DNA of 64,000 nt from Flammeovirgaceae bacterium UBA1842 (GTDB taxonomy: Bacteria > Bacteroidota > Bacteroidia > Cytophagales > Cyclobacteriaceae). A program made the translations under genes and the position numbers. The stretch lies in contig DDIU01000036.1 of assembly GCA_002338655.1 (NCBI GenBank), forward strand, positions 72,058 to 136,057, in the 5' to 3' direction. Positions within the stretch are counted from its first letter, which is position 1. Every line of letters begins with the position of its first letter. The notes beneath the pieces are model-generated. The model had not been told where the DNA came from. It did not search any database and was given only the letters and a program-made list of their open reading frames with translations. Positions 45,132 to 53,647 of this stretch are shown here, in pieces.

Positions 45132-45815
45132 TTAATTAGACTTCCTTACAGAGCCTCCACTACTTGAATCCGTTCTCGACTTATTTGGATTTCCCCGAAA
45201 TCTAATACTTGCTCCACTGCTTGCGTGCGCATCTATTTCTGAGATAGCATATACTTTAGAACCTGAGCCACTACTTGCCCTTACACGAACAATCTGAGCT
45301 TCTAAGTCATAGGCGTCAACACCCCCTGCACTGCTTGTAGTTGCGTCAAGATATTTCGTCTTACCTGACACTTCAATATCACCAGAACTAGATGCACTTA
45401 ACGTTAATTCATTCACTTCCACTTTCACTTCAACATCTGCTGCACTTGACACATCTATGTCCATTCTGTCTGCTTTTATTATACCGTCAGCAGTAACTGT
45501 AGCCGCACTACTAGCAGCTATCGACTCCAATGAAACATAGGTTACATAAACTTTGACTGATGGGTTTCGATATCTATTCCCTTCTAAATGAATTTTTAAC
45601 CTATCTCCATATATTTCGGTCAATACCTCATCCAAATCTATACCAGACGCTTCTACCTTAACCTTCTCCTTTGTTCCTTTAATAAGAAAAACATCAATGC
45701 CCTGCGACACTTGAATTTCATCAAAAGAGCCAACTTTTCTTTCCTCAACATTCTGTCCAAATACAACTGCAATGCTAAACAACATCATTGCAATTAAAAG
45801 ATTCAACTTTTTCAT
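45132..45815 (-). CDS. Secreted GIN-domain (DUF2807) protein
   Basis: ATG 45815 gives 227 residues beginning with a signal peptide (MKKLNLLIAMMLFSIAVVFG). The mature part has the GIN pattern RKVGSFDEIQVSQGIDVFLI, then parallel beta-helix-like repeats rich in Ser/Ala and Asp/Val (ASSAATVTADG, SSAADVEVKV, ASSSGDIEVSG). Such proteins are exported adhesin-like or envelope proteins of Bacteroidota and often lie in sigma/anti-sigma regulons. An ECF-type promoter lies 25 bp upstream of the start. Confidence 0.85.
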   Translation of the reverse strand: MKKLNLLIAMMLFSIAVVFGQNVEERKVGSFDEIQVSQGIDVFLIKGTKEKVKVEASGIDLDEVLTEIYGDRLKIHLEGNRYRNPSVKVYVTYVSLESIAASSAATVTADGIIKADRMDIDVSSAADVEVKVEVNELTLSASSSGDIEVSGKTKYLDATTSSAGGVDAYDLEAQIVRVRASSGSGSKVYAISEIDAHASSGASIRFRGNPNKSRTDSSSGGSVRKSN

Positions 45816-45839
45816 AATTCCATTTTTAAATATCTGCCT

Positions 45840-45869
45840 TAAAGACAGGGTAAGTTTAACAGGGTTGCA
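45840..45869 (-). promoter_or_regulatory. ECF-sigma-like promoter of the GIN-domain gene
   Basis: On the minus strand TGCAACCC (45869-45862) is followed, with exactly 17 nt between AAC and GTC, by GTCTTTA (45846-45840). The same elements and spacing occur divergently at 45976-46005. Confidence 0.55.
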
Positions 45870-45975
45870 CCACATTATCAATTTACCTTATTCAATCTGC
45901 CAATATACTAATTAAGTCAATTTTACTTACTCGCCATTGTATGCAATTTAAATTTCAGAGCCCACTTCCCCTATA

Positions 45976-46005
45976 TGCAACCCTTTAAACCGGAGCGGGT
46001 CTTTA
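45976..46005 (+). promoter_or_regulatory. ECF-sigma-like promoter of the MacB-type permease gene
   Basis: TGCAACCC (45976-45983) and GTCTTTA (45999-46005) with AAC-N17-GTC spacing. The transcript would have a leader of about 80 nt before ATG 46094. Confidence 0.55.
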
Positions 46006-46093
46006 TCATTATTTAATAGACAATGAAAATTTCGTGTAACCATTGGCTTTTTTTAAAGTATTAGTCCTAACTCATCTATAATAATATAACAAC

Positions 46094-48451
46094 ATGTTCA
46101 AAAACTACTTTCTGGTCACAATAAGAAATATCTATAAGAATACGATCTACTCCATTATCAATATTTCCGGGTTGGCAATAGGTATAGTTTGCTCCATACT
46201 AATTTTGCTTTGGGTGTCTGATGAAGTGTCTTACGATAAATTTATTCCCAAATATAATAGGCTTTATCAAGTTTGGGTCAATGCCCATTTTGATGGAAAA
46301 ATAAACTCATGGCGATCCGTTCCTTTGCCTACCTATGAAGCAATGAAAGACGCAGACACAAAAATTAAAAATAGTTGTGTGACGGATTGGGGAGGCTCAC
46401 ATTTACTCAACGTCAATGAGGTAAGAATTACAAAGGATGGTTATTGGGCGAGTGAGGAATTCCTTGAGATGTTCGGATTTCCACTGGAAAAAGGGGATGC
46501 TAGTACGGTATTAGACGACCCTTCTAATATTGTAATAACTGCATCGCTTGCCAAGATTCTATTTGGAGAGGAAGACCCTATCAATAAAATTATCCGTGTT
46601 GATGATGATAGTGATCTTAAAGTGGCTGGAGTACTTAAAGACATCCCCAAAAATTCATCTTTTGAGTTTGATTTTCTACTTCCATGGAAGCTTCGTGAAC
46701 AAAAAAATGAATGGGTACGGGAAAATATGACCAATTGGGGCAATTATTCCTTCCAGGTGTTTATTGAGTTGGACGATCCGAATAGTATGGCATCGGTTCA
46801 GGATAATGTAAAGGACATGCTGACAGAAAAAGGGCAGGATGAAATGAAACGTGAGTTTTTCATCCACCCTCTTGAAAAATGGCGGCTTCACTCATCATTT
46901 GAAGATGGGCAAGAAAGTGGCGGAAGAAGTGATTATGTACAATTGTTTACCATAATTGCCTTTTTTATCATCTTAATAGCTTGTATTAACTTTATGAATC
47001 TTGCCACCGCTAGATCAGAGAGAAGGGCCAGAGAAGTAGGTATCCGTAAAAGTGTCGGTTCAGGGAGGATGCAGCTGATTCTCCAATTTATGGGTGAATC
47101 ATTATTCATATCCATTATATCATTTGTAATTGCATTACTACTAGCCCATCTACTGCTGCCAGCTTACAATGACCTTGTGGAAAAGGAATTGTTTATAGAC
47201 TATACTTCCTCAACATTTTGGATATTTTCGGCCACCATTATTCTAATTACGGGAATAGTGTCCGGCAGCTACCCCGCAATATACCTATCTTCATTTCAGC
47301 CGGTAACTGTATTGAAGGGCAAAGTATCGGTGGGCAAAGGCGCAAGTACACCACGCAAAATATTAGTTGTTCTTCAATTTGGGTTTTCAATAATTCTCAT
47401 TGTAGGCACAATAGTTATTATGCAGCAAATTCAATTGGTAAAAAGTAGGGATTTGGGCTATAAGCAAGACAACCTAATCTCTGTTTACCGTACCGATGAA
47501 TTGGACAAAAACTATGAAACTTTAAAAAATGAGCTATTGCAATCAGGAGCGGTAGATGGGGTCACAAAATCCAATAGTAAAATTACACAGGTCAATTCAA
47601 ATAACTTCTTAGGCTGGCCAGGTAAGCCAGAAGACTTAAGGGTGCTTTTTACTACCATTGTATTAGATTATGATTATTGTCAAACCATGGGTATAAAAGT
47701 GCTTCAGGGTAGGGATTTCTCCAAAGACTTTAAAAGTGATTCCTCTGCTATAATAATAAATAAAGCTGCACTTGAACTTATGGATCTTAAAGATCCTATT
47801 GGCACTGAATTAGATTTATGGGGTGGCAAAAGAAACCTTATTGGAGTAGTTGACAATGTGCTCATGGATGACCCTTATAGAGAAGTAAAACCACTTTTTA
47901 TGATAATGGATGATTGGGGGGGCTCGGTTAGTGTACGGCTACATGGAGACATTGCTACTGCATTGCCTACGGTACAGGCCATATTTGAGAAATATAACAC
48001 TGCCTACCCATTTGAATATACCTTTGCAGATGTAGACTTCCAGAAAAAATTTACAAGTATAAATTTAACGAGCCGATTGGCCACACTTTTTGCATTATTG
48101 ACAATCGTGATCACTGGTCTGGGACTATTCGGGTTAGCCTCTTTTACTGCCCAACAACGTACCAAGGAAATTGGGATAAGGAAAGTGATGGGTGCAACTG
48201 TGGGAGGGCTGGTAAGATTAATGTCATTTGATTTTTCAAAATTGGTGATTGTATCGTTTATTATATCAGCCCCACTTTCTTGGTATCTGCTAAATACATA
48301 TTTGGACAGGTACCCCATACGCACACAAATAGAATGGTGGATATTACCATTAACAGGCTTAATAGCATTAGTATTTGCCATTGCCATTGTAAGTACACAG
48401 GCCTTCAAAGCTGCGAGGGCCAATCCCGTGCAGTCTTTAAGAAACGAATAG
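46094..48451 (+). CDS. MacB/FtsX-type ABC transporter permease
   Basis: The 785-residue protein has four plus four membrane segments in the MacB-FtsX-repeat layout: N-terminal TIRNIYKNTIYSIINISGLA, a periplasmic MacB domain, FMNLATARSERRAREVGIRK after the second helix, and a second copy ending with FTAQQRTKEIGIRKVMGA. The ATPase is not adjacent; in Bacteroidota these permeases usually pair with an ATPase coded elsewhere. They serve as mechanotransmitters that expel lipids, peptides or toxins, or act in stress response. Confidence 0.92.
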   Translation: MFKNYFLVTIRNIYKNTIYSIINISGLAIGIVCSILILLWVSDEVSYDKFIPKYNRLYQVWVNAHFDGKINSWRSVPLPTYEAMKDADTKIKNSCVTDWGGSHLLNVNEVRITKDGYWASEEFLEMFGFPLEKGDASTVLDDPSNIVITASLAKILFGEEDPINKIIRVDDDSDLKVAGVLKDIPKNSSFEFDFLLPWKLREQKNEWVRENMTNWGNYSFQVFIELDDPNSMASVQDNVKDMLTEKGQDEMKREFFIHPLEKWRLHSSFEDGQESGGRSDYVQLFTIIAFFIILIACINFMNLATARSERRAREVGIRKSVGSGRMQLILQFMGESLFISIISFVIALLLAHLLLPAYNDLVEKELFIDYTSSTFWIFSATIILITGIVSGSYPAIYLSSFQPVTVLKGKVSVGKGASTPRKILVVLQFGFSIILIVGTIVIMQQIQLVKSRDLGYKQDNLISVYRTDELDKNYETLKNELLQSGAVDGVTKSNSKITQVNSNNFLGWPGKPEDLRVLFTTIVLDYDYCQTMGIKVLQGRDFSKDFKSDSSAIIINKAALELMDLKDPIGTELDLWGGKRNLIGVVDNVLMDDPYREVKPLFMIMDDWGGSVSVRLHGDIATALPTVQAIFEKYNTAYPFEYTFADVDFQKKFTSINLTSRLATLFALLTIVITGLGLFGLASFTAQQRTKEIGIRKVMGATVGGLVRLMSFDFSKLVIVSFIISAPLSWYLLNTYLDRYPIRTQIEWWILPLTGLIALVFAIAIVSTQAFKAARANPVQSLRNE

Positions 48452-48599
48452 AATGTGCCCAAAATAACACTTGGGGCAACTAGGGTGCATTTTTTATGAA
48501 TTTCTAATGGACAAATAAAAAATTTGATTATATTGGTCATGTCCTTAGTGGAATGTATTAAAATATTCCAAAATAGGCAGTCTTTAAAAATTAGTAAAA

Positions 48600-48995
48600 A
48601 TGGTAAAGGAACAATTAAATGTACTAATCCAGTTGGCAGCCAGCGACAGCATGGTAGCTGATAATGAAGCTAAGTTAATTCGAATGATTGGCGTTTCTAA
48701 CGGAATTCCTAAAGAAGAAATTGATGAAATGCTTAAACATCCAGCAAGGCCTATTGGCGATCTTGGTTCATTGACAGATGATCAAAAGTTTGAGCACTTA
48801 TATCATGTAGTTCAAATGATGAAAATAGATGGTCAGGTATTCAAGAGTGAAATAGCTTTTTGTGAAGATATAGCTACTAGGTTAGGTTATAAAAAAAGTG
48901 TGATCTCTGAATTGTCTTCAAAAATATTCAGTGATCCAACTATTACTGCTGACCGCGATTCACTTAAGAAAAAAGTTCAGAAGTATTTGAAATAA
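48600..48995 (+). CDS. TerB-like protein
   Basis: The 131-residue helical protein matches the TerB fold: LIQLAASDSMVADNEAKLIRMIG, the acidic second-helix motif MMKIDGQVFKSEIAFCEDIATRLG, and a charged tail. The two Asp/Glu-containing repeats form a metal-binding site in relatives. It is a single gene, not in a tellurite (ter) operon, so a role as a general stress or metal-linked adaptor is more likely than tellurite resistance. Confidence 0.8.
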   Translation: MVKEQLNVLIQLAASDSMVADNEAKLIRMIGVSNGIPKEEIDEMLKHPARPIGDLGSLTDDQKFEHLYHVVQMMKIDGQVFKSEIAFCEDIATRLGYKKSVISELSSKIFSDPTITADRDSLKKKVQKYLK

Positions 48996-49018
48996 AAATA
49001 TCACAGTTCGTTTGTGTT

Positions 49019-49046
49019 AAGCATGCTTTAGGCATGCTTTTTTTTT
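49019..49046 (+). terminator. Terminator after the TerB-like gene
   Basis: AAGCATGC pairs with GCATGCTT around a 5 nt loop, followed by a run of nine T. It overlaps the last codons of the convergent PLP-enzyme gene. Confidence 0.85.
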
Positions 49047-50134
49047 GAGTAATGATCAAGAAAACGGCCATTAAGGGTCAAATACTCGCCTAAGCATTCT
49101 GCCGTAAGGCAAGAATGTACCGGAAGTACACCCAATACATCCCCTACTTTCAATTTCCCCATCTCATTATCAGTCATTGAAACCAGTCCGTGCTCTTGAG
49201 ATAAGCCCGTCACATTACAGTCCTTCAATATAGGCGACCAGCCTTTTTTCGTTAGCTTCACTACTTTTCCATACAGAGGCACACCATTAACAACGAGGGC
49301 TTCTTTTGAAAAGTGAATGGCTCCGCCATAAATACATACTTGATTTTTCAGTTTGTTTATTGAGACTACAGGGCAAGCCACAGCCACCGCTATATCATTC
49401 TCAGTACAGGCACCAATCTGTTCTTGCATTAAATCATAAAACACCAGATTGCCAGGGCTTAAGGCATTGATATTTTCAAATTTATCAATTACACTGCAGG
49501 TTGGTGTATCTCCATAGCAAATTTCGAAATTTGGAAATTTATCCTTGGTGAGATCTTTCAATTCGGCTAAATGAGAAATGGAATCCTGATACACGTCCAT
49601 TATTGATTCTTTATTGCGACATTCATAAGAATGACCAGCGTGTAAATAGAGGCCTTTAACCTTAGTGAACTTGTTTCCATCAATATTGGTCAACAGATCA
49701 ATGATCAAATCCTTGTCGTCAGCCTTTACTCCTGTTCTACCTTTCCCTGTATCAATCTCCACATATATATTTACCGCATGGCTAAGTTGTGAATTCAGCA
49801 ACTTAATTACCTCATGATTATCAACTAGTAAGTTTAACCGTACCTTTTTTGCCAGTTTATTGATTAAATCTATCTGCAGGATATTACACGGAAACGCTAT
49901 AGTGATTTCTTTCCAACCTGCATCGGCAAAATAGCTGGCCATTCCCAACGAACTGACCGTGATGGCCACTGTCCCCTCATTTTTAAACCATTTTCCAATG
50001 GCCTTTGATTGATGGGTTTTAAAATGCGGCCTGAATATAACGTTATTGGCTTTGGCCTTTTCGGCTATCTTTTTGATATTCCTTTTACAACGTTCTTCGT
50101 CAAGTAGTAATGTAGGCTTTACTATTTTCATCAT
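49028..50134 (-). CDS. D-threonine aldolase/D-serine dehydratase-like PLP enzyme
   Basis: The 368-residue alanine-racemase-fold III enzyme has the PLP lysine in RPHFKTHQS (near residue 40), IYVEIDTGKGRTGVK, LYLHAGHSYE, and a C-terminal metal site SQEHGLVSMTD...VLPVHSCLTAE (His and Cys ligands). The family cleaves D-3-hydroxyamino acids or dehydrates D-serine. The start overlaps the amidohydrolase stop by 4 bp (ATGA), so the two are one operon. Confidence 0.9.
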   Translation of the reverse strand: MMKIVKPTLLLDEERCKRNIKKIAEKAKANNVIFRPHFKTHQSKAIGKWFKNEGTVAITVSSLGMASYFADAGWKEITIAFPCNILQIDLINKLAKKVRLNLLVDNHEVIKLLNSQLSHAVNIYVEIDTGKGRTGVKADDKDLIIDLLTNIDGNKFTKVKGLYLHAGHSYECRNKESIMDVYQDSISHLAELKDLTKDKFPNFEICYGDTPTCSVIDKFENINALSPGNLVFYDLMQEQIGACTENDIAVAVACPVVSINKLKNQVCIYGGAIHFSKEALVVNGVPLYGKVVKLTKKGWSPILKDCNVTGLSQEHGLVSMTDNEMGKLKVGDVLGVLPVHSCLTAECLGEYLTLNGRFLDHYSKKKHA

Positions 50135-51867
50135 TCCACCTCTTCGTTTTTATAGGCGATTTTACCATCAACTATGGTCATCGCTATTTTCGTGTTAAGA
50201 ATATCATTTTCAGGAATAGTCATGATGTCTTTTGAGAAAATGGTAAAATCTGCCAGCTTCCCAATTTCAATAGAGCCTTTTACATTCTCCTGAAACGTGC
50301 CATAGGCGGCATTCCAAGTATAGGATTTTAGTGCCTGTTCACGGGTCATTTTCTCTGCGGGTTCGTAACCTCCTTCAGGTGTTCCTTCCAAAGTCTTCCT
50401 CGATACACTGGCATAGAACGATGCCAATGGATTGATTGATTCTACCGGTACATCCGTTCCATTGACAACAACAGCACCCGTTTTAATGAGTGATTGCCAC
50501 ATATAGGCTCCTTCCTTGATACGCTGCTCCCCTAATCTATCAATGGCCCATGGCCTGTCTGATGACAAATGAATGGCCTGCATAGCCGGTATTACCCCCA
50601 TTTCTCCAAAACGAGGGATATCAGCTGGATCAATATGCTGTGCGTGCTCAATTCTAAATCTAACGTCATGACCATCTACACCTGCTTCTTTAAAAGCTTT
50701 TTCATACCTATCAAGCACCTCCCTGTTAGCCCTGTCACCAATGGCATGGGAGCAAACCTGGAATCCATACTTCAATCCATTTTCAGAGGTCTTCAAGACG
50801 TACTCCATTGGCGTAGTCGGCATACCAAAGTGCCCGGGCCTATCTGTGTATTCTTCCAAAAGCCACGCCCCTCTTGAACCTAATGCTCCATCGCAGTATA
50901 ACTTGATTGAGCGGATAGAAAGTAAATGATCAACTGAATCAATCTCTGGACCTCTTTTGTACCACTCTTCCAAATACGCTGGATCATCACTGGAAATCAT
51001 CACATCAAGCCGCACACTCAGCTTACCTTCTTTCTTATACCTTTCAAAACGATTAATGGCCGTACTACCTGAACCTGCATCTGTAAAGCTGGTGATACCA
51101 TTTCTCAAACAAGCCTCCAATGCCAGATCAAAGGCGTGACTGCCCATTTCTTCCGTAGTTTCTGGGATATTTTTAGCGATCAACTCTTGCGCCCTTTCAT
51201 TGAATATACCTGTTGGGTTGCCCAATTCATCACGGATAATTTCACCGCCCACTACCTCAGAGGCTTCTAGACTTTCCTTGGCCATAGGCCCTACTCCTGA
51301 AATCTCCATGGCTTTGGCATTGGCAAAACCGGCATGACCACTTGCATGGCGTAAAAATACTGGGTTATTCGGAGAGACGGCACTTAATTTCTCATGAGTC
51401 TGAAAGCCTTTTACCATTGTTTCGTTCTCATTGTTCCATTTGCTCTGGTGCCATCCACGACCTAATATCCACTGGCCCGGCTCTGCTTTGGCTACTGCCT
51501 CAGCCACTTTTTGCACCAATTCATCATAACTTTTAACATTCATTAGATCTAGGTTCATTTCATTAAACCCTAAACCCATGATATGGCCATGCCCCTCAAT
51601 AAACCCCGGGGTTAAGGTCTTCCCTTTTAAGTCAATGACTTTGGTGTTATCAGCAATGAACTTTTGGATGTCATCACTTGTACCTATTCCTATAATCCGA
51701 TCTCCAGCAACGGCCACTGCCTGTGCGGTGGTATTGGCACTGTCAGCTGTATACACAATACCATTCTGAAATACTAAATCAGCTATTTGCTGTTCTTTCC
51801 CAATACAGCCTGTGAGGATAATTATGGCTAATAAAAATTTGAAACCACTCTTTATAATGACGTTCAT
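50131..51867 (-). CDS. YtcJ-type amidohydrolase lipoprotein
   Basis: The 578-residue protein has a lipoprotein signal with the cysteine in LTGCIGKEQ. The metal-dependent hydrolase layout follows: GFIEGHGHIMGLG (HxH), IRSIKLYCDGALGSRGAWLLEEY, VCSHAIGDRAN, FRIEHAQHID and NGTDVPVES. It is an exported amidohydrolase with an unknown amide or lactam substrate. Coupling to the D-amino-acid PLP enzyme suggests stepwise breakdown of N-acyl or peptide-derived D-amino acids. Confidence 0.9.
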   Translation of the reverse strand: MNVIIKSGFKFLLAIIILTGCIGKEQQIADLVFQNGIVYTADSANTTAQAVAVAGDRIIGIGTSDDIQKFIADNTKVIDLKGKTLTPGFIEGHGHIMGLGFNEMNLDLMNVKSYDELVQKVAEAVAKAEPGQWILGRGWHQSKWNNENETMVKGFQTHEKLSAVSPNNPVFLRHASGHAGFANAKAMEISGVGPMAKESLEASEVVGGEIIRDELGNPTGIFNERAQELIAKNIPETTEEMGSHAFDLALEACLRNGITSFTDAGSGSTAINRFERYKKEGKLSVRLDVMISSDDPAYLEEWYKRGPEIDSVDHLLSIRSIKLYCDGALGSRGAWLLEEYTDRPGHFGMPTTPMEYVLKTSENGLKYGFQVCSHAIGDRANREVLDRYEKAFKEAGVDGHDVRFRIEHAQHIDPADIPRFGEMGVIPAMQAIHLSSDRPWAIDRLGEQRIKEGAYMWQSLIKTGAVVVNGTDVPVESINPLASFYASVSRKTLEGTPEGGYEPAEKMTREQALKSYTWNAAYGTFQENVKGSIEIGKLADFTIFSKDIMTIPENDILNTKIAMTIVDGKIAYKNEEVE

Positions 51868-51951
51868 ATAATTTGTTTTTAATTTTCCTGTTCTTAATTC
51901 AATGCATCAATTTATCAAATAGTAAGGATATTTAGACCAATCTCAATACTT

Positions 51952-52641
51952 ATGTCACGGAAAATTATCGTAATCCTAATTCTAATATCATTCACTAGTC
52001 AATATGGCAAGGCTCAGGAGGTAGGGCTTTCTTTTTCCTATTTCATACCCAAAAATGGGGAATTCTCTACGCCCATCAGCCCATTTTCATTAAGGGGCAT
52101 TGGCTTCAATATTGGTAATTACATGGCATTGCAAACTGGTTTTTCATTATACCGGATGGCCGGGATGAATGTGAAAAACATTGGTGAGATAGAAACTAAA
52201 AAAGCGGTTATGGGGCCTAACTTTACTTTGATGGTACCTGTTGAATATGTATTCCAATTTGTAGGCAAAAGACAGGAGTTCAGAATAAAAGGCGGTGGTT
52301 TTGCCTTTCAGACTTTTGATAATAAACTCAACTATGGCAATATTGACAGGGCTATTCGTAGTAACACCAACTGGTCGGTTGTGAATGCAGATTTAAACTT
52401 TGACAATAGCCTCGGACTGGGGTATTTCTTTGGTGCCGAATATGTGGTAAAAGTCACGCGGCAGTGGGGACTTTCATTGGAGGCGAACTACTTTATTGGT
52501 GATGCTGATTTCCCATTGAAGGGCTCCTATACTGGAGTAAATACAGTAGGCGATATTGAAACTAAAGACGTTGATTACAAAGACGCTAAACTAGATTTTA
52601 CTGGGTTGGAGATTTCTATAGGGATAATTATTTATCAGTAG
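51952..52641 (+). CDS. Outer-membrane beta-barrel protein
   Basis: The 229-residue protein has a signal peptide (VILILISFTSQYGKAQ) and a barrel-like mature part with alternating strands (QTGFSLYRMAG, GLSLEANYFIG, GLEISIGIIIYQ). Its last 21 codons lie in a 136 bp repeat copy whose twin at 53502-53637 keeps the same protein sequence through synonymous codons only. The 3' end of this gene therefore appears to have been exchanged when the toxin-antitoxin module arrived. Confidence 0.8.
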   Translation: MSRKIIVILILISFTSQYGKAQEVGLSFSYFIPKNGEFSTPISPFSLRGIGFNIGNYMALQTGFSLYRMAGMNVKNIGEIETKKAVMGPNFTLMVPVEYVFQFVGKRQEFRIKGGGFAFQTFDNKLNYGNIDRAIRSNTNWSVVNADLNFDNSLGLGYFFGAEYVVKVTRQWGLSLEANYFIGDADFPLKGSYTGVNTVGDIETKDVDYKDAKLDFTGLEISIGIIIYQ

Positions 52642-52714
52642 TACTAGTTCAGAATGTATATTCCTGATTGGAGTTGACCGATTTTAGTTTATTAATTCGT
52701 TGTTAAACTTTGAA
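52579..52714. repeat. 136 bp direct repeat, copy A (3' end of the barrel gene and downstream)
   Basis: It matches 53502-53637 with eight differences by eye. Seven lie in the coding part, all synonymous, and only one in the 73 bp after the stop codon. Confidence 0.95.
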
Positions 52715-52755
52715 TTTGGAACTTAGAACTTGAATAGGGAGAACTGTTGTGTAGT

Positions 52756-53055
52756 TTACAAGAAAGTCAACCCAATTCTTTTGTTTAATCCTTGTTCAAA
52801 AATTCGGATTAAAGTTGAGAGTTGGATGTTTCCTTTTCCGTTTTCTATTTTGGAAATGTAACTCTTCTTTGTCCCTGACTTTTCAGCAAGTTGTTCTTGT
52901 GTCAGGTTTGCCTCTTTTCGAGCAGACTTTAGCATTTCACTCACAATAAACATTTGAGCACCCTCCTGATATATATTTCGGCTTTCAGTCCCAATTTTCC
53001 CATGTTCTAACTCAATTAGCTCGTCAAAATTCTTGATGTTTTTATAGTCTTTCAT
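52756..53055 (-). CDS. XRE-family antitoxin of a HigBA/RelE-like pair
   Basis: The 99-residue protein has an N-terminal segment IKNFDELIELEHGKIG, then an XRE helix-turn-helix (ARKEANLTQEQLAEKSGTKK, SYISKIENGKGNI). It follows the toxin gene by 5 bp. It would neutralise the toxin and repress the shared promoter through the GTTATCT palindrome. The module sits between two copies of the neighbouring barrel gene end. Confidence 0.88.
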   Translation of the reverse strand: MKDYKNIKNFDELIELEHGKIGTESRNIYQEGAQMFIVSEMLKSARKEANLTQEQLAEKSGTKKSYISKIENGKGNIQLSTLIRIFEQGLNKRIGLTFL

Positions 53056-53060
53056 AGCTG

Positions 53061-53396
53061 CTACTTTTTAATATTAAAATAGTCTTTCATTAATCGTATT
53101 GCCTTATCTATTTCTTTTTGTGGTGTCTTTTGAGTCTTCTTTTGGAAGCCATTAAAAAGAACGACAAGCTGTCCGTCATCCATGCAACAGAAAATGCGAT
53201 AAATGTTCGATTGATATTCAACTCGAATTTCATAAAGCCCGTTTGTTCCTACCAAATGTTTTAAAAATTTATCGGGAACTCGGTCAACTTGTTTAATCAA
53301 CTCAAAAACATACTGGATTTTTAATTTTACTTTTTTATCCTGTTTTTGGTAGAATTTAATGAAGTGATTTTCGTGAAAGATTATCTTTCGAATCAT
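53061..53396 (-). CDS. Gp49-like HigB/RelE-superfamily toxin
   Basis: The 111-residue protein has the Gp49/HigB pattern: VKLKIQYVFELIKQVDRVPDKFLKHL, GLYEIRVEYQSNIYRIFCCM, and the hallmark VVLFNGFQKKTQKTPQKEID. It would act as a ribosome-associated mRNA endonuclease. Promoter and operator directly upstream are well formed and copy the arrangement of the other higBA locus in the window. Confidence 0.9.
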   Translation of the reverse strand: MIRKIIFHENHFIKFYQKQDKKVKLKIQYVFELIKQVDRVPDKFLKHLVGTNGLYEIRVEYQSNIYRIFCCMDDGQLVVLFNGFQKKTQKTPQKEIDKAIRLMKDYFNIKK

Positions 53397-53400
53397 TTTA

Positions 53401-53432
53401 CAAAGTTATCTTAAGAGATAACATTTTCCAAA
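53401..53432 (-). promoter_or_regulatory. Promoter and operator of the second toxin-antitoxin pair
   Basis: On the minus strand TTTG (53432-53429), 20 nt, TAACTTTG (53408-53401). A palindrome GTTATCT-TAAG-AGATAAC (53405-53422) overlaps the -7 element and spacer. Confidence 0.75.
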
Positions 53433-53501
53433 TATTGAGGTGACAATAGTTTCACAATGAAATGAAAGGTCTAAATATGTACTACTACTTGGAATACCAT
53501 T

Positions 53502-53637
53502 AAAGACGCCAAACTAGATTTTACCGGACTAGAGATTTCCATTGGGATAATTATTTATCAGTAGTACTAGTTCAGAATGTATATCCCTGATTGGAGTTGA
53601 CCGATTTTAGTTTATTAATTCGTTGTTAAACTTTGAA
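53502..53637. repeat. 136 bp direct repeat, copy B (displaced 3' end of the barrel gene)
   Basis: It holds an orphan open frame ending in LEISIGIIIYQ and a stop, identical in protein to the end of the 51952-52641 gene but with synonymous codon changes. It has no start or upstream gene body. Confidence 0.95.
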
Positions 53638-53647
53638 CTTTGAACTT

